Shown piece after piece: positions 45,320-54,714 of a stretch of DNA of 64,000 nucleotides (the stretch's first letter is position 1; each line of letters opens with the position of its first letter). The stretch is taken from positions 1 to 64,000 of the forward strand of contig JAHHGZ010000020.1 of assembly GCA_019359595.1 (NCBI GenBank), read 5' to 3'. The notes under the pieces were generated by a model. The model made no database searches, was not told the origin of the DNA, and saw nothing but the letters and a program-made list of their open reading frames with translations. The translations under genes were made by a program, and so were the position numbers. This stretch comes from Cyanomargarita calcarea GSE-NOS-MK-12-04C. GTDB taxonomy: Bacteria; Cyanobacteriota; Cyanobacteriia; Cyanobacteriales; Nostocaceae.

Positions 45320-46792
45320 ATGACTACGTATATAGAAATTCCCGTAATTGGCAAAATTAAACACCCCGGACGCTGGTTAATGGGACTGGTAGCAACTGGC
45401 GTGTTAGTAGTTGGTGGTACAACGGCTCACACTCTCTTGAATCGGGGGATAAGCCAAGAAGATATTACAGCGCTCACTATCCCAGTCGAAACAAAAAACG
45501 TCACCCTGCGAATTACTGCTAGTGGTAAGGTAGTGCCAGTCCAGAGTGTGAATATTAGCCCGAAAAATCCTGGAACTGTGACAGAACTATTGGTTGAGCA
45601 GGGCGATCGCGTCAAGGCTGGGCAAATTATCGCTCGCATGGATAGTGCAGATGTTGAAGCCAAAATTCTCTCTTCTCGTGCGAATATAGACCAACAGAAA
45701 GCTCAGTTAGCACAAGCACTCGCCGGCAGTCGTCCTCAAGAAATTGCCCAATCGAGAGCCCGTTTGGCACAATCTCAGGCACAGTTAGATGCAGCACGGA
45801 CAGGAAATCGTCCCCAAGAAATCTCCCAAGCTCAAGCCCAAGTAGATGCGGCAACTGCAAAGGTAAATTACACCAGCCAACAAGTAAAGCGTTATCAATA
45901 CTTATTTCAACAAGGAGCAGAGAAAAAACAACTGTTGGATCAAGCTGTGAGTGAAGACAATTCAGCGAAGGCAAATTTACGGGAGGCTCAAAAAAGACTG
46001 TCACTACAGCAAAGTGGTAGCCGTTCTGAAGATATTGCCCAACGACAAGCAGCCGTTGCGGAAGCCTCATCTGCACTGCAATTGTTGGAAAGTGGCTCCC
46101 GTCCCGAGGAAATCCAAGCTAAAAGAGCTGCCGTAGCAGTTGCAGAAGCTCAACTGAAGTCAGATTTAGTTAGTTTAGAAAATACCGTTATCCGCGCTCC
46201 TTTTTCCGGAATTGTGACGCAAAAATATGCTAACGTCGGTGCGTTTGTGACTCCTACAACTTCCGCTTCTACAAGTGCTTCTGCTACTTCCAGTTCCGTT
46301 GTTGCCCTCGCACAAGATTCTGAAATTCTCGCACAGGTTGCTGAAGCAGATATTGGCAGAATTAAACAAGGACAACAAGTTGAAATTGTAACAGATGCCT
46401 TTCCCGATCAAATTTTTAAAGGTCGGGTGCGTCTGATTGCACCCGAAGCTGTGAAAGAAGATGGTGTAACCTTATTTCAAATACGGATTGCGATTGATAC
46501 AGGTAAAGATAAGTTACGTTCTGGCTTAAATGTTGATTTGACCTTTTTAGGTGATGAAGTTAACGGAGCATTATTAGTACCGACTGTGGCAATTGTTACC
46601 GATAAAGGCAATCCAGGTGTTTTGGTTCCCGATGCTAAGAATAAACCCCAGTTCCGATCTGTGACAATCGGTTCCCAAGTGAAAGACCAGACTCAGGTTT
46701 TAGAGGGTGTCAAACAAGGCGATCGCATTTTCCTGAACCCACCCAAAGACTATCAACTGGAACAGAAAATGAAGAAACAGAATAAGGAATAG
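45320..46792 (+). CDS. MacA/HlyD-type periplasmic adaptor of an ABC efflux system
   Basis: This 490-residue membrane-fusion protein has one N-terminal transmembrane anchor (about 15-38). The first lipoyl half and barrel begins ITASGKVVPVQSVNISPKNPG. A long coiled-coil hairpin (about 120-285) carries a repeated (S/N)RPQEIAQ...A(R/Q)AQL unit. The second lipoyl half is VIRAPFSGIVTQKYANVGAFV, then a Ser/Thr-rich loop and beta-barrel and MP domains (VEIVTDAFPDQIFKGRV, LRSGLNVDLTFL). It bridges the inner-membrane ABC permease to an outer-membrane TolC-like channel not encoded here. It is the first gene of a three-gene operon. Confidence 0.9.
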   Translation: MTTYIEIPVIGKIKHPGRWLMGLVATGVLVVGGTTAHTLLNRGISQEDITALTIPVETKNVTLRITASGKVVPVQSVNISPKNPGTVTELLVEQGDRVKAGQIIARMDSADVEAKILSSRANIDQQKAQLAQALAGSRPQEIAQSRARLAQSQAQLDAARTGNRPQEISQAQAQVDAATAKVNYTSQQVKRYQYLFQQGAEKKQLLDQAVSEDNSAKANLREAQKRLSLQQSGSRSEDIAQRQAAVAEASSALQLLESGSRPEEIQAKRAAVAVAEAQLKSDLVSLENTVIRAPFSGIVTQKYANVGAFVTPTTSASTSASATSSSVVALAQDSEILAQVAEADIGRIKQGQQVEIVTDAFPDQIFKGRVRLIAPEAVKEDGVTLFQIRIAIDTGKDKLRSGLNVDLTFLGDEVNGALLVPTVAIVTDKGNPGVLVPDAKNKPQFRSVTIGSQVKDQTQVLEGVKQGDRIFLNPPKDYQLEQKMKKQNKE

Positions 46793-46834
46793 CAACTAAC
46801 AACCAACCACTAACAATTAACCACTAACCAATTC
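46793..46834. repeat. heptamer tract between macA- and macB-like genes
   Basis: About 38 bp of AACTAACAACCAACCACTAA-type heptamers fill the whole gap, so the tract lies within the operon transcript just before the permease start. The same motif occurs at 38807-38881 and 59083-59190. Confidence 0.65.
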
Positions 46835-48052
46835 ATGAATTTCCTTGAAAGTGTCCAAATGGCAGGCAAAACTCTGCTGTCAAATAAATTACGCAGTGCC
46901 CTGACTATGCTAGGTATTGTCATCGGGAATGCTTCGGTGATAGCGATGATTGGCGTGGGTGAGGGCGGTCAAAGGTACGTTGCGAAAGAATTACAGTCTC
47001 TTGGTCCCAACGTGTTGTTTGTAATACCAGGGAATCAAGAAACACAACGGATCACCCGTGATGTTCCAAAAACTTTGGTATATGCAGATGCTCTAGCGAT
47101 CGCCAGTCAAGTACCAACAGTTGCAAGTGTAACCTCCGAATTGAACAGCAGACAAGTGGTTACCTATAAAAACCGCAACACCAATGCGAATATCGTTGGT
47201 ACAACTCCGACTTTTTTAACAGTGCGAGACTATGAAACTGCAAAAGGCAGGTTTTTTAGTGATATTGACATGAAACGGAGCAACCAAGTTGTCGTTTTGG
47301 GTAATGATTTAGCCGAAAGACTTTTTGGTAGCCGTAACCCTGTAGGACAGCAACTCAGAATAAAAAATACCAGCTTTCAAGTGATTGGTGTGTTAGTCGG
47401 GAAAGGTGGTGGTTTAGGTGTAAATTACGATGAAGCGTTATTAGTACCACTGACAACAATCGCTAACCGCATTGTCGGACGGACTTCCCCTTATGGATTA
47501 GAATTAACTTATATTGTTGCTTCTGCCAAAAATGCTGACAGTGTAGAAGCTGTAGAATTTCAAGTTACCAATTTACTGCGTCAACGCCACAAAATTACAG
47601 GCGAAGATGATTTTACCATCCGCACCCAAAAAGATTTATTACAAACTTTTGGACAAATTACAGGTATCTTGACATTGATGCTGGCAGCTATAGCTAGTAT
47701 TTCCTTGTTTGTTGGCGGTATCGGCATTATGAATATTATGCTTGTCTCCGTTACCGAACGCACCCAAGAAATTGGATTGCGCAAGGCCATCGGTGCCACT
47801 GAACAAGATATTTTGTTACAGTTCATCATTGAGGCAGTAATTGTCTCAGCCGCTGGTGGTTTAATTGGCACTGCGGTTGGTGTCTCTGGCATTTTGTTGG
47901 TAGGAGCCGTGAGTCCTTTGGAAGCAGCAATTTCTCCTGTTGCGATCGCGATGGCGGTTGGTGTTTCTGGTGGTATCGGTTTATTTTTTGGGGTTGTTCC
48001 TGCCCGTCGTGCTGCGAAATTAGACCCGATTGTGGCTTTACGCAGTGCTTAA
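46835..48052 (+). CDS. MacB-type ABC permease (FtsX family)
   Basis: This 405-residue protein has the MacB_PCD/FtsX layout. The N-terminal cytoplasmic helix and TM1 read LLSNKLRSALTMLGIVIGNASVIAMIGVG. A large periplasmic domain spans about 45-270. Three more transmembrane helices follow (LTLMLAAIASISLFVGGIGIMNIML; ATEQDILLQFIIEAVIVSAAGGLIG; AIAMAVGVSGGIGLFFGVVPARRAA), ending LDPIVALRSA. ATPase and permease are separate genes, unlike E. coli MacB where they are fused. It works with the upstream adaptor and downstream ATPase as a mechanotransmission pump; the substrate is unknown. Confidence 0.92.
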   Translation: MNFLESVQMAGKTLLSNKLRSALTMLGIVIGNASVIAMIGVGEGGQRYVAKELQSLGPNVLFVIPGNQETQRITRDVPKTLVYADALAIASQVPTVASVTSELNSRQVVTYKNRNTNANIVGTTPTFLTVRDYETAKGRFFSDIDMKRSNQVVVLGNDLAERLFGSRNPVGQQLRIKNTSFQVIGVLVGKGGGLGVNYDEALLVPLTTIANRIVGRTSPYGLELTYIVASAKNADSVEAVEFQVTNLLRQRHKITGEDDFTIRTQKDLLQTFGQITGILTLMLAAIASISLFVGGIGIMNIMLVSVTERTQEIGLRKAIGATEQDILLQFIIEAVIVSAAGGLIGTAVGVSGILLVGAVSPLEAAISPVAIAMAVGVSGGIGLFFGVVPARRAAKLDPIVALRSA

Positions 48053-48085
48053 TATTTTACCCTTTTATTCTTTGAGAAAATCTCT

Positions 48086-48850
48086 ATGGCAAATACTCTC
48101 TCCATTACCGATTCTCGTATCCCCAACCCGACTCCCAAAGCTACAATCATTCGGATAGAAAACATTTCTAAAGTTTATGGAAGCGGTGAAACGGAAGTAA
48201 AAGCCTTGAATGATGTGAATTTAATTATTGAACAGGGGGAATACTGTTCCATTATGGGGCCGTCAGGTTCGGGAAAGTCTACAGCAATGAATATCATTGG
48301 CTGTTTGGATCGTCCAAGTTCGGGACATTATTATTTAGATAATGTGGATGTCGCACAAATGGATGATGCACAATTAGCGCACATTCGCAACAAAAATTTA
48401 GGATTTGTGTTTCAACAATTCCATCTTTTACAACAATTGTCGGCGTTAGAAAATGTCATGTTGCCGATGGTGTATGCTGGTGTTAGCAATAGTGAAAGAC
48501 GGGAAAGAGCAGCAGAAGCGTTAAGCAAAGTAGGATTAGGAAATCGCCTCAATAACAGACCCAATCAACTTTCTGGTGGACAACAACAACGGGTAGCGAT
48601 CGCTCGTGCGATTGTAAATCGTCCGGTGTTACTCTTGGCAGATGAGCCGACTGGTGCATTAGATTCCCGGACTACTCAAGAAGTATTGGATATCTTTACC
48701 GAACTCAACAGTAGCGGAATCACTGTGGTCATGGTGACTCACGAACCTGAAGTAGCCCGTCAAACTCATCGCATTGTCTGGTTCCGTGATGGTCAAGTGG
48801 TTCACTCTCACTTGACTCCTGCGGATTTAAATCAAGTAACAGGGTCTTAA
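48086..48850 (+). CDS. MacB/LolD-type ABC ATPase
   Basis: This 254-residue ATPase has a 20-residue leader, then [20 protein letters not shown]. Walker A is [13 protein letters not shown]-loop VFQQFHLL, signature [15 protein letters not shown], Walker [15 protein letters not shown] and H-loop VTHEPEVA. The [10 protein letters not shown] and DEPTGALD patterns are those of the MacB/LolD/FtsE branch. It follows the permease by 33 bp and completes a three-gene efflux operon. Confidence 0.93.
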   Translation: MANTLSITDSRIPNPTPKATIIRIENISKVYGSGETEVKALNDVNLIIEQGEYCSIMGPSGSGKSTAMNIIGCLDRPSSGHYYLDNVDVAQMDDAQLAHIRNKNLGFVFQQFHLLQQLSALENVMLPMVYAGVSNSERRERAAEALSKVGLGNRLNNRPNQLSGGQQQRVAIARAIVNRPVLLLADEPTGALDSRTTQEVLDIFTELNSSGITVVMVTHEPEVARQTHRIVWFRDGQVVHSHLTPADLNQVTGS

Positions 48851-49091
48851 ATCACTAAAATTGATAACTATTAACTTTGTCTGAGCGGATAGGCAAGAGG
48901 TCTATCCTACAACATAGTGATTTTTTTGGAAGTCCCTAACTGATAACTGTTAATTAACTCTGATTATTCAATATCATCATATATGTATTTAAATTAACCT
49001 AACTTTCAGCATAAATCCTGTTAAACTCTTGCGAGTTGCTAAGAGCAAACAATTGTATATATAACCAGGGATTTGTGTATTTTATAAGAAT

Positions 49092-49595
49092 ATGAATGAT
49101 ATATTTTTTCAGGTTATCATCGCTGTAGTTTTAGTTGTTTTAGCACAAGCTATGCTGACTAAACCTACTGACATTCAGTCTGAACAAGCATCTCAATCTA
49201 ATATTACGGCTTTTACCAATAAACTTCCAACAGTTAAATATGCATCATTACCCAATAATCCCTTCAGCGATAGTGATGCATCTAATTTTGGCGGAACTGA
49301 TTTCCGTTCTCTTGCTCCTAAAAATTCGGTTGTTAAGTCATTGGAATTTCTAACAATTAATGCATTTTATGAAAAATATATGGTGGATGTACCCGAAAAA
49401 CCACTCACCATTACTCCAAATCGAAATGTTGCCGTGTTAGTGATGGAATTTCCCAATGGATTTGTCAACAATCATTTAATATTTTCTTTTGCTACAGTTG
49501 TCCAAGCAATTGACGTACTGACAGAAGAAACTTTCGCTGTATCTGTTAAGGGAAAAGTCATAAAAAAATTACGCAATCAAAGCGGTTTAAATTAA
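49092..49595 (+). CDS. membrane-anchored hypothetical protein
   Basis: This 167-residue protein begins with a hydrophobic segment IFFQVIIAVVLVVLAQAML (4-22) that is either a signal anchor or a signal peptide. The rest is a soluble, Asn/Ser-rich domain with a beta-rich end (NRNVAVLVMEFPNGFVNNHLIF...). I do not recognise a family. It has AT-rich codon use similar to its neighbours. It lies 240 bp after the efflux operon and just before the tandem 115-bp repeats; it is probably independent. Confidence 0.65.
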   Translation: MNDIFFQVIIAVVLVVLAQAMLTKPTDIQSEQASQSNITAFTNKLPTVKYASLPNNPFSDSDASNFGGTDFRSLAPKNSVVKSLEFLTINAFYEKYMVDVPEKPLTITPNRNVAVLVMEFPNGFVNNHLIFSFATVVQAIDVLTEETFAVSVKGKVIKKLRNQSGLN

Positions 49596-49630
49596 ATACC
49601 CACAATCCTTAAAAACCATCCTTAACCCCC

Positions 49631-50090
49631 TAATACCAATTCTGTATGAAGATGCACATAATCAAGACCCCCCTGTAGTCCCCCCTTGCCAAGGGGGGAC
49701 GGCGTAGCCGGGGGGTAATATATGCAGCTTCACAAAGAAACGGTATAATACCAATTCTGTATGAAGATGCACATAATCAAGACCCCCCTGTAGTCCCCCC
49801 TTGCCAAGGGGGGACGGCGTAGCCGGGGGGTAATATATGCAGCTTCACAAAGAAACGGTATAATACCAATTCTGTATGAAGATGCACATAATCAAGACCC
49901 CCCTGTAGTCCCCCCTTGCCAAGGGGGGACGGCGTAGCCGGGGGGTAATATATGCAGCTTCACAAAGAAACGGTATAATAACAATTCTGTATGAAGATAC
50001 ACATAATCAAGACCCCCCTGTAGTCCCCCCTTGCCAAGGGGGGACGGCGTAGCCGGGGGGTAATATATGCAGCTTCACAAAGAAACGGTA
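49631..50090. repeat. four tandem copies of a 115-bp miniature element
   Basis: Exact 115-bp period: units begin at 49631, 49746, 49861 and 49976 and are nearly identical (the fourth differs near its start, TAATAACAATT, and at ATACAC). Each unit has imperfect terminal inverted repeats (TTATACCAATTCTGTATGAAG at left, CTTCACAAAGAAACGGTATAA at right). The core has CCCCCCTTGCCAAGGGGGG and a GGCGTAGCC hairpin. The ends belong to the same family as 43744-43768, 44596-44629 and 60115-60350. There is no open frame of interest. Confidence 0.95.
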
Positions 50091-50648
50091 TAAGACGCTT
50101 GGTGTTAAGGATAGTTTGGTTTGGAATTGGAGATTTGTTCTTACGTTAAACATAACGTATCGCAACGGTATTCCCCCCAACCCCTCCTGTTCATACAGCA
50201 AATTGCAATTCACGAAGAAAGAAGGAAGAAGAAAGAAGGAAGAAGTACCCACATGAGTACTCATGTGGGATTGAAACAAGGACACTGTTTTTTTTCGCGC
50301 TACAAAGGACTCGAAAAACATCTTTTTTTTTACTGAGTTTTAAACTCAGAACGCGCATTTTTATTAGCTATTCCTTCTTCCAACTTCGGTCCTTACTTCA
50401 ACATCATTTGTAAATGAAGTACACATAAGAGATAAAAACCGCAGATATAGACGCGGTAGGCACGCTCGTCGCAAGCGTCCCTTCAGGGATACGCCTTCCA
50501 TCGGTACGGCTTGTTCGAGGGTACGCGGATAATTACAGATAAAAAGTGTACCTTACTCAAATGAAAAAGGCTGTATGTTTTGGGGATAGGGGGAAGGGTT
50601 CTTTGAGATTTAGAAGCAATCATCCAAACTTGATGTAACTGAAAACTT
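50091..50648. other. gene-free region with palindrome and simple repeat
   Basis: A GA-rich tract (AAGAAAGAAGGAAG type) lies at 50215-50246, followed by a perfect 22-bp palindrome at 50248-50269 (CCCACATGAGT and its complement). A CGGTAGGCACGCTCGTCGC/GCGTCCC repeat segment runs at about 50455-50510. No gene is recognised. Confidence 0.5.
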
Positions 50649-51179
50649 TTAAAAACTTGCTGTTTTACCTGTTTGTGCTTGTGTCTCAATTGGCTTCACA
50701 TCGCTATAGCCCATTTGACCAGAAATTGTCCGCAAAATGGAAATTTGCCCATCGAAATCAAGTGCTTCAATTTTGGTAAGCAAATCGCTAATTGCTTCCG
50801 TTGGTTTGTAGTCTGCGGGCATTCCAATGGCAATATCTCCCATAGCCTTTGCCCATTCATACCAAACATATAGCTGGTTATTTTCTTTTAAGGCACCATA
50901 AGCACGAGAGCATTCACTATCCTCACCGTTCACAATTTGCCGCATAACTGCCAATTGCTCCTCATCAGAGAATTTGAAAAAGTCTCCTAGCAGCATTGGT
51001 GCTAATTGTGGTTCGGCTGCAGTGGGAGCAACTGGAGTCACAGAAGCTCCCATTTTTGTATAGACCAAATAGAACCAAGCAAGCTTGGCATCGGTATCCA
51101 ATTTGTTAAACGCTTCGACCACTTCGTGAGATTTTTCTTGAATGGCTTGTGGCACTGTTATATCAAAATTTGCAGTCAT
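50649..51179 (-). CDS. helical carotenoid protein (OCP N-terminal-domain homologue)
   Basis: This 176-residue all-helical protein corresponds to the N-terminal domain of orange carotenoid protein. The carotenoid-tunnel segment LAWFYLVYTKMG places Tyr40 at the OCP Tyr44 position, and LYVWYEWAKAMGD gives Trp106-Tyr107 at OCP Trp110-Tyr111. The VAPTAAEPQLAP loop and the ISILRTISGQMGYS helix are also characteristic. There is no NTF2-like C-terminal domain, and the tail ends at 176. HCPs bind a keto-carotenoid and act as singlet-oxygen or excitation quenchers depending on clade; the clade cannot be settled by eye. A homologue of the OCP C-terminal domain is encoded 3 kb away, and such a protein can deliver carotenoid to HCP. 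Confidence 0.9.
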   Translation of the reverse strand: MTANFDITVPQAIQEKSHEVVEAFNKLDTDAKLAWFYLVYTKMGASVTPVAPTAAEPQLAPMLLGDFFKFSDEEQLAVMRQIVNGEDSECSRAYGALKENNQLYVWYEWAKAMGDIAIGMPADYKPTEAISDLLTKIEALDFDGQISILRTISGQMGYSDVKPIETQAQTGKTASF

Positions 51180-51592
51180 AATTCATCTCCGATGCGATTA
51201 AAAAAATTAAGCCTAAAGATTGTTTGGAAATTTATTCTCTTTACTTTTCTCTCCTCCAAAGTCCGAGAGGCTTTAAAACTCTCATTTCCACCGCAAAACG
51301 GTTTGCTATTATGGGTTGTTACTTATTGCTTTGGAGAACCCAAGGCAATAAGTAGCGAGGTTACGAGGCAAAGGAGTTAAGTTGCGAACAATACTCTCCA
51401 AACATCCCTTAAGACGTAACAAATTCTCAGCATTAAAATCTACTACTGAGAGGAAGAGCTTTACTAATTGAATATTTTAGTTTTTATCTACCTTTCAGCA
51501 GAGGTGAACAATCTATCTATAGATATCAATGTTCTAGTCTTGACTTTGATACAGTTACTACAGCAATCAAAGAGTTATTGGAGGGGTTAATT
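51180..51592. other. 413-bp divergent promoter region
   Basis: The gap separates the HCP gene (minus) and an acidic small protein gene (plus), so both promoters should be here. I see AT-rich stretches and no repeat. GGAGGGG at 51580-51586 is the ribosome site for the ATG at 51593. Confidence 0.4.
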
Positions 51593-51967
51593 ATGTCTGA
51601 TGAAATAAAGCCCAATGTAGCAGAGGCTCCTACCCACGATGCACAATTAGCTGCTGAAAATATCGCTAGCGGTGAAGAAAAAGCACCAAAAGTTGATTTT
51701 GACGCAGATTATGAAGCAGCACAGCAATTAAGTGTCAGCGAAATTGACCGCACAGCGGAAGGTGCAAAAGCCGCACAGGAAGCAACAGCACCTAAGTTTG
51801 AAATGCCTCAAGCAGAAGAGACAACTTTTAAAGCCGAAGCAACTGGTAATCCCGACGATTATCTAGAAATGGCGAATGACATTTCTGGTTCTCCAAATGA
51901 AGCAGTTAGCAACGTTAGTGATGACCTGTTACAAAAAGCTTTTGAAATGGGTCAACCTGGAAAATAA
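51593..51967 (+). CDS. acidic, probably disordered small protein
   Basis: Starting at the ATG 7 nt after GGAGGGG gives 124 residues, MSDEIKPNVAEAPTHDAQ onward; an upstream GTG/TTG in frame would lie within the ribosome site. It is rich in Glu, Ala, Asp and Pro with no hydrophobic core, and has PKFEMPQAEETTFKAE and a helix-like C-terminus (SDDLLQKAFEMGQPGK). I do not recognise a family. The low complexity suggests an intrinsically disordered protein. It is divergent from the HCP gene and may share its regulation, but nothing in the sequence proves that. Confidence 0.6.
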   Translation: MSDEIKPNVAEAPTHDAQLAAENIASGEEKAPKVDFDADYEAAQQLSVSEIDRTAEGAKAAQEATAPKFEMPQAEETTFKAEATGNPDDYLEMANDISGSPNEAVSNVSDDLLQKAFEMGQPGK

Positions 51968-52355
51968 TCAGATTTTGGATTTTGATTTGTAGGGATGTAA
52001 AAATATGCATCTCTACATATTGAAGGAAGAAGGAAGAAGGAAGAAGGAAGAAGGAAGGTTCTCCCTTTTGAGATGGGGATTCAGACAAGGCTGTTTTGTG
52101 GGGGAAACTTCCACTCTTCAAATATGCCACCCCAACTCAAAAGGGACGACCTTAATCCGGTCGGATCTTAGAAAGAACAGCGAGAATAAAGCTTTTTGTT
52201 TTAGATAAGGTTTATAAAGAAAAGAACTAGCGGTAATTCTTGTGGCTTGCCTCCTTACCGATATTACTGATACGAAAAATGGGATTTTTAAGAAAACTTA
52301 GCCTAAGTCCTGTTAGATTTTGAATCTTGGATTTAAAGGGATACAAAACCAACAA
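51968..52355. repeat. gene-free region with GGAAGAA heptamers and a dispersed repeat
   Basis: 52023-52056 is a run of about five GGAAGAA heptamers. 52238-52280 repeats the TGTGGCTTGCCTCC...CCGATATT unit also found at 6935-6976. There is no gene. Confidence 0.6.
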
Positions 52356-52991
52356 TTAACAATTTTTAATTACTTCCAACAGTTCTCTGGGATGATTAAT
52401 CAAGAAATTTGGATTTTCTTTGCTTAATATCTCTTGTGAATTAAAACCCCAACTGACTGCAACAACCTTGATGTTGGCTTTCTTGGATGCTTCTACATCT
52501 CTAGTTTCATCGCCAACATAAATTACTTCTTGAGGTTTGAGATGTTTTTGTCTTAGAACATTATTAATAATTGTCGTTTTTCCAAAAATTGTTACTCCTG
52601 ATTGGATAAATTCAAACAAATTATCTAAATCATTCGCTTTCAAAAATGCCGTCACATTTTCTTGAGAATTTGAAGTAATAATTCCTAATCTATGACCATC
52701 ATTTTTCAGAATAGTTAATGCTTCCTTCATTCCTTCAATTGGCTTTAATTCCTGAATTTTACTTTTTAATTCCGATTTTACTTTCTTGACTAAAAAAGGT
52801 ATTTTAAATATAGAGATACCTGAATATTTAATAATTTCTCGGGAATTTAAATTTCTCAGTAATGTCAGTTCTTCGGGAGTGATTTGTATATAACCAAACT
52901 CTAGAGCCAAACGATTGGCAATACTTACAAGAGCATCTACTGTGTCAGCAATAGTACCATCAAAATCAAAAATAACTGCTTTTTGGGTCAT
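52356..52991 (-). CDS. HAD-superfamily hydrolase (phosphoglycolate phosphatase-like)
   Basis: This 211-residue protein has HAD motif I FDFDGTIAD (nucleophile Asp9, Asp11), motif II ITSNSQENV, the Lys in FGKTT and motif IV VGDETRDVEASKKA. The helical C1 cap between residues 15 and 80 fits the Gph/PGP-like subfamily. The likely reaction is hydrolysis of a small phosphorylated metabolite. Its ATG overlaps the queG stop by 4 nt (52988-52991), so the two are co-transcribed and probably translationally coupled. Confidence 0.88.
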   Translation of the reverse strand: MTQKAVIFDFDGTIADTVDALVSIANRLALEFGYIQITPEELTLLRNLNSREIIKYSGISIFKIPFLVKKVKSELKSKIQELKPIEGMKEALTILKNDGHRLGIITSNSQENVTAFLKANDLDNLFEFIQSGVTIFGKTTIINNVLRQKHLKPQEVIYVGDETRDVEASKKANIKVVAVSWGFNSQEILSKENPNFLINHPRELLEVIKNC

Positions 52992-53941
52992 TCTTTCGCC
53001 TGCAATGCATCAAGATTTGCACGGGCATTCCGCCGTAACATTTCTGGTTTAATCCGCCGCAACGCCGATGCTGGAAATCGTCTATCCCATTCCTCATCTG
53101 AGATTTCTGCTAATTCTATCAGATGGGGCGCAAGATTCACAGGGTAGGGTTCAAACTCTCCAACATCCGTCACCTGCCCAAAACGTTGATTCCAAGGGCA
53201 CACGTCTTGGCAAATATCGCAACCAGCTACCCAACCCGACATCTGGGATGCGATCGCCGATGGCAATTTTTCTGCCCGATTCTCTATGGTATGATACGCA
53301 ATACACCGATTGGCATCCACCACAAACGGCTCAGTAATTGCACCTGTGGGACAAGCTTCAATACAGCGAGTACAGCTACCACAATGTTCTGTATGAGGGC
53401 GATCGCTCTCTAATTCGAGATTCGTCAAAATCTCCCCCAAAAACACCCAGGAACCATACTCCCGCGTAATTAGATTACCATTCTTCGCAATCCAGCCAAC
53501 ACCAGCTTGTTGCGCCCAAGCTTTATCTTGCATCGGTCCAGTGTCTGCATAATAATGCGCTTGGATGCCGGGAGCAAGGGAAAGCAACCAGTTAGAAAGC
53601 GTCTTGAGTTTTTTGTGCATGATTTTGTGATAGTCCCTTCCCCAAGCATAACGAGAGATTTTCCCGTACTCCTCACCCTCGGGACGTTCATGCCCTGTAT
53701 AATAATTCAAAGCTACACTTAGGAGCGATCGCGCTTCTGGCATCACTAACCGAATATCCTGACGTTTAGCAGAAGTCATCCACTCCATATCAGCGTGATA
53801 ACCCAGAGCTATCCATGCCTGTAACCGCTTCGCTTCACTAGCATCTAGCCCATCGACTGCAGCAATCCCAACTTTGTGAAATCCCAATTCTAGGGCTTTC
53901 TCTCTTACCACATTGCTGCTCGTTAGGTCATATTGATTCAT
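52988..53941 (-). CDS. queG: epoxyqueuosine reductase
   Basis: QueG reduces epoxyqueuosine to queuosine in tRNA, the last step of the pathway, using cobalamin and two 4Fe-4S clusters. The ferredoxin-like motifs HCGSCTRCIEACPTGAI and CDICQDVCPWN are complete. MHKKLKTLSNWLLS and ADTGPMQDKAWAQQAGVGWIAKNGNLI are family signatures. The start at 53941 (MNQYDLTSSNVVREKALELGF) gives 317 residues, the usual size. A longer frame back to 54016 adds 25 residues unlike the family and overlaps the upstream region. It is the first gene of a pair with the HAD phosphatase. Confidence 0.95.
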   Translation of the reverse strand: MNQYDLTSSNVVREKALELGFHKVGIAAVDGLDASEAKRLQAWIALGYHADMEWMTSAKRQDIRLVMPEARSLLSVALNYYTGHERPEGEEYGKISRYAWGRDYHKIMHKKLKTLSNWLLSLAPGIQAHYYADTGPMQDKAWAQQAGVGWIAKNGNLITREYGSWVFLGEILTNLELESDRPHTEHCGSCTRCIEACPTGAITEPFVVDANRCIAYHTIENRAEKLPSAIASQMSGWVAGCDICQDVCPWNQRFGQVTDVGEFEPYPVNLAPHLIELAEISDEEWDRRFPASALRRIKPEMLRRNARANLDALQAKE

Positions 53942-54189
53942 TTCTCTAAATTTGCCTAAGCAGCGGTATTTTAATGATACACCATACAGGCAATTTGTTT
54001 GTTTCATTTTTGGCAACTCAGTCAGGCAGGTGGCAACCGATGCTTGGTAGGTAAAACAATTGATTATCTGTTGCTGTGCATATGCCGTTCGATTTTTATT
54101 TCAAATGTAAAATACCTCATAAGCAGCTTACTTTTTGCTTACATTTCTATTGAAATTAATATTTGTGCTAGTGCAATACAGGGGAATTT

Positions 54190-54606
54190 ATGACAACTGC
54201 TGAATTTAAGCCTGAAACAGAGTCTTTATTTATCGAAGGCATTTTAGAACCGACTATACAGCTTTACTTCACAACTCTTAACGCAGCTGAATATCGTAAG
54301 ACTGCGGAGTTATTTGCCATTGATGGAGTGATGCATCCGCCCTTTGAATCTGGTATTGTGGGAGTAGATGCGATCGCGACTTACTTAGAACAAGAAGCCC
54401 AAAACTTGAAAGCCTATCCACGTCAAGGAATTGCCGAGACTGGTGAGAATAATCAAATCCAGGTTGAAGTAACAGGAAAAGTTGATACTTTTTGGTGCGG
54501 TGTTAATGTCTCTTGGCTGTTTATCCTCAACCAACAGCAAGAAATTATCTACACTAAAATTAAACTTTTAGCCTCTGCTCAAGAATTACTCAATTTACGG
54601 CGATGA
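54190..54606 (+). CDS. OCP C-terminal-domain homologue (CTDH), NTF2-like
   Basis: This 138-residue NTF2-fold protein matches the C-terminal domain of orange carotenoid protein: ILEPTIQLYFTTLNAAEYRKTAELFAIDG, HPPFESGIVGVDAIATYL, then GVNVSWLFILN and IKLLASAQELLNLRR. Cys103, in DTFWCGVNV, sits at the position of the conserved cysteine that controls carotenoid binding in Anabaena-type CTDHs. CTDHs take carotenoid from membranes and pass it to HCPs. The HCP gene is 3 kb away on the opposite strand. GGGGAATTT before the ATG is a modest ribosome site. Confidence 0.9.
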   Translation: MTTAEFKPETESLFIEGILEPTIQLYFTTLNAAEYRKTAELFAIDGVMHPPFESGIVGVDAIATYLEQEAQNLKAYPRQGIAETGENNQIQVEVTGKVDTFWCGVNVSWLFILNQQQEIIYTKIKLLASAQELLNLRR

Positions 54607-54714
54607 AAAGCGGAGGTTGGATTACATATCGTGTAACCCAACCTACTATATATAGTCAAAGCCTGCATCGGCAGCAAGAAAACAAGACGATTCTATATTT
54701 CGTAGTTTAAACCT

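Noticed and set aside
50248-50285. Palindrome followed by GTGGGATTGAAAC, which resembles the end of a cyanobacterial CRISPR repeat
   Set aside because: Only one copy occurs in the region. No regularly spaced repeats or spacers and no cas genes are visible.
50007-50321. 104-codon frame on the minus strand
   Set aside because: It overlaps the fourth 115-bp repeat unit and simple-sequence DNA, with no ribosome site or recognisable protein features.
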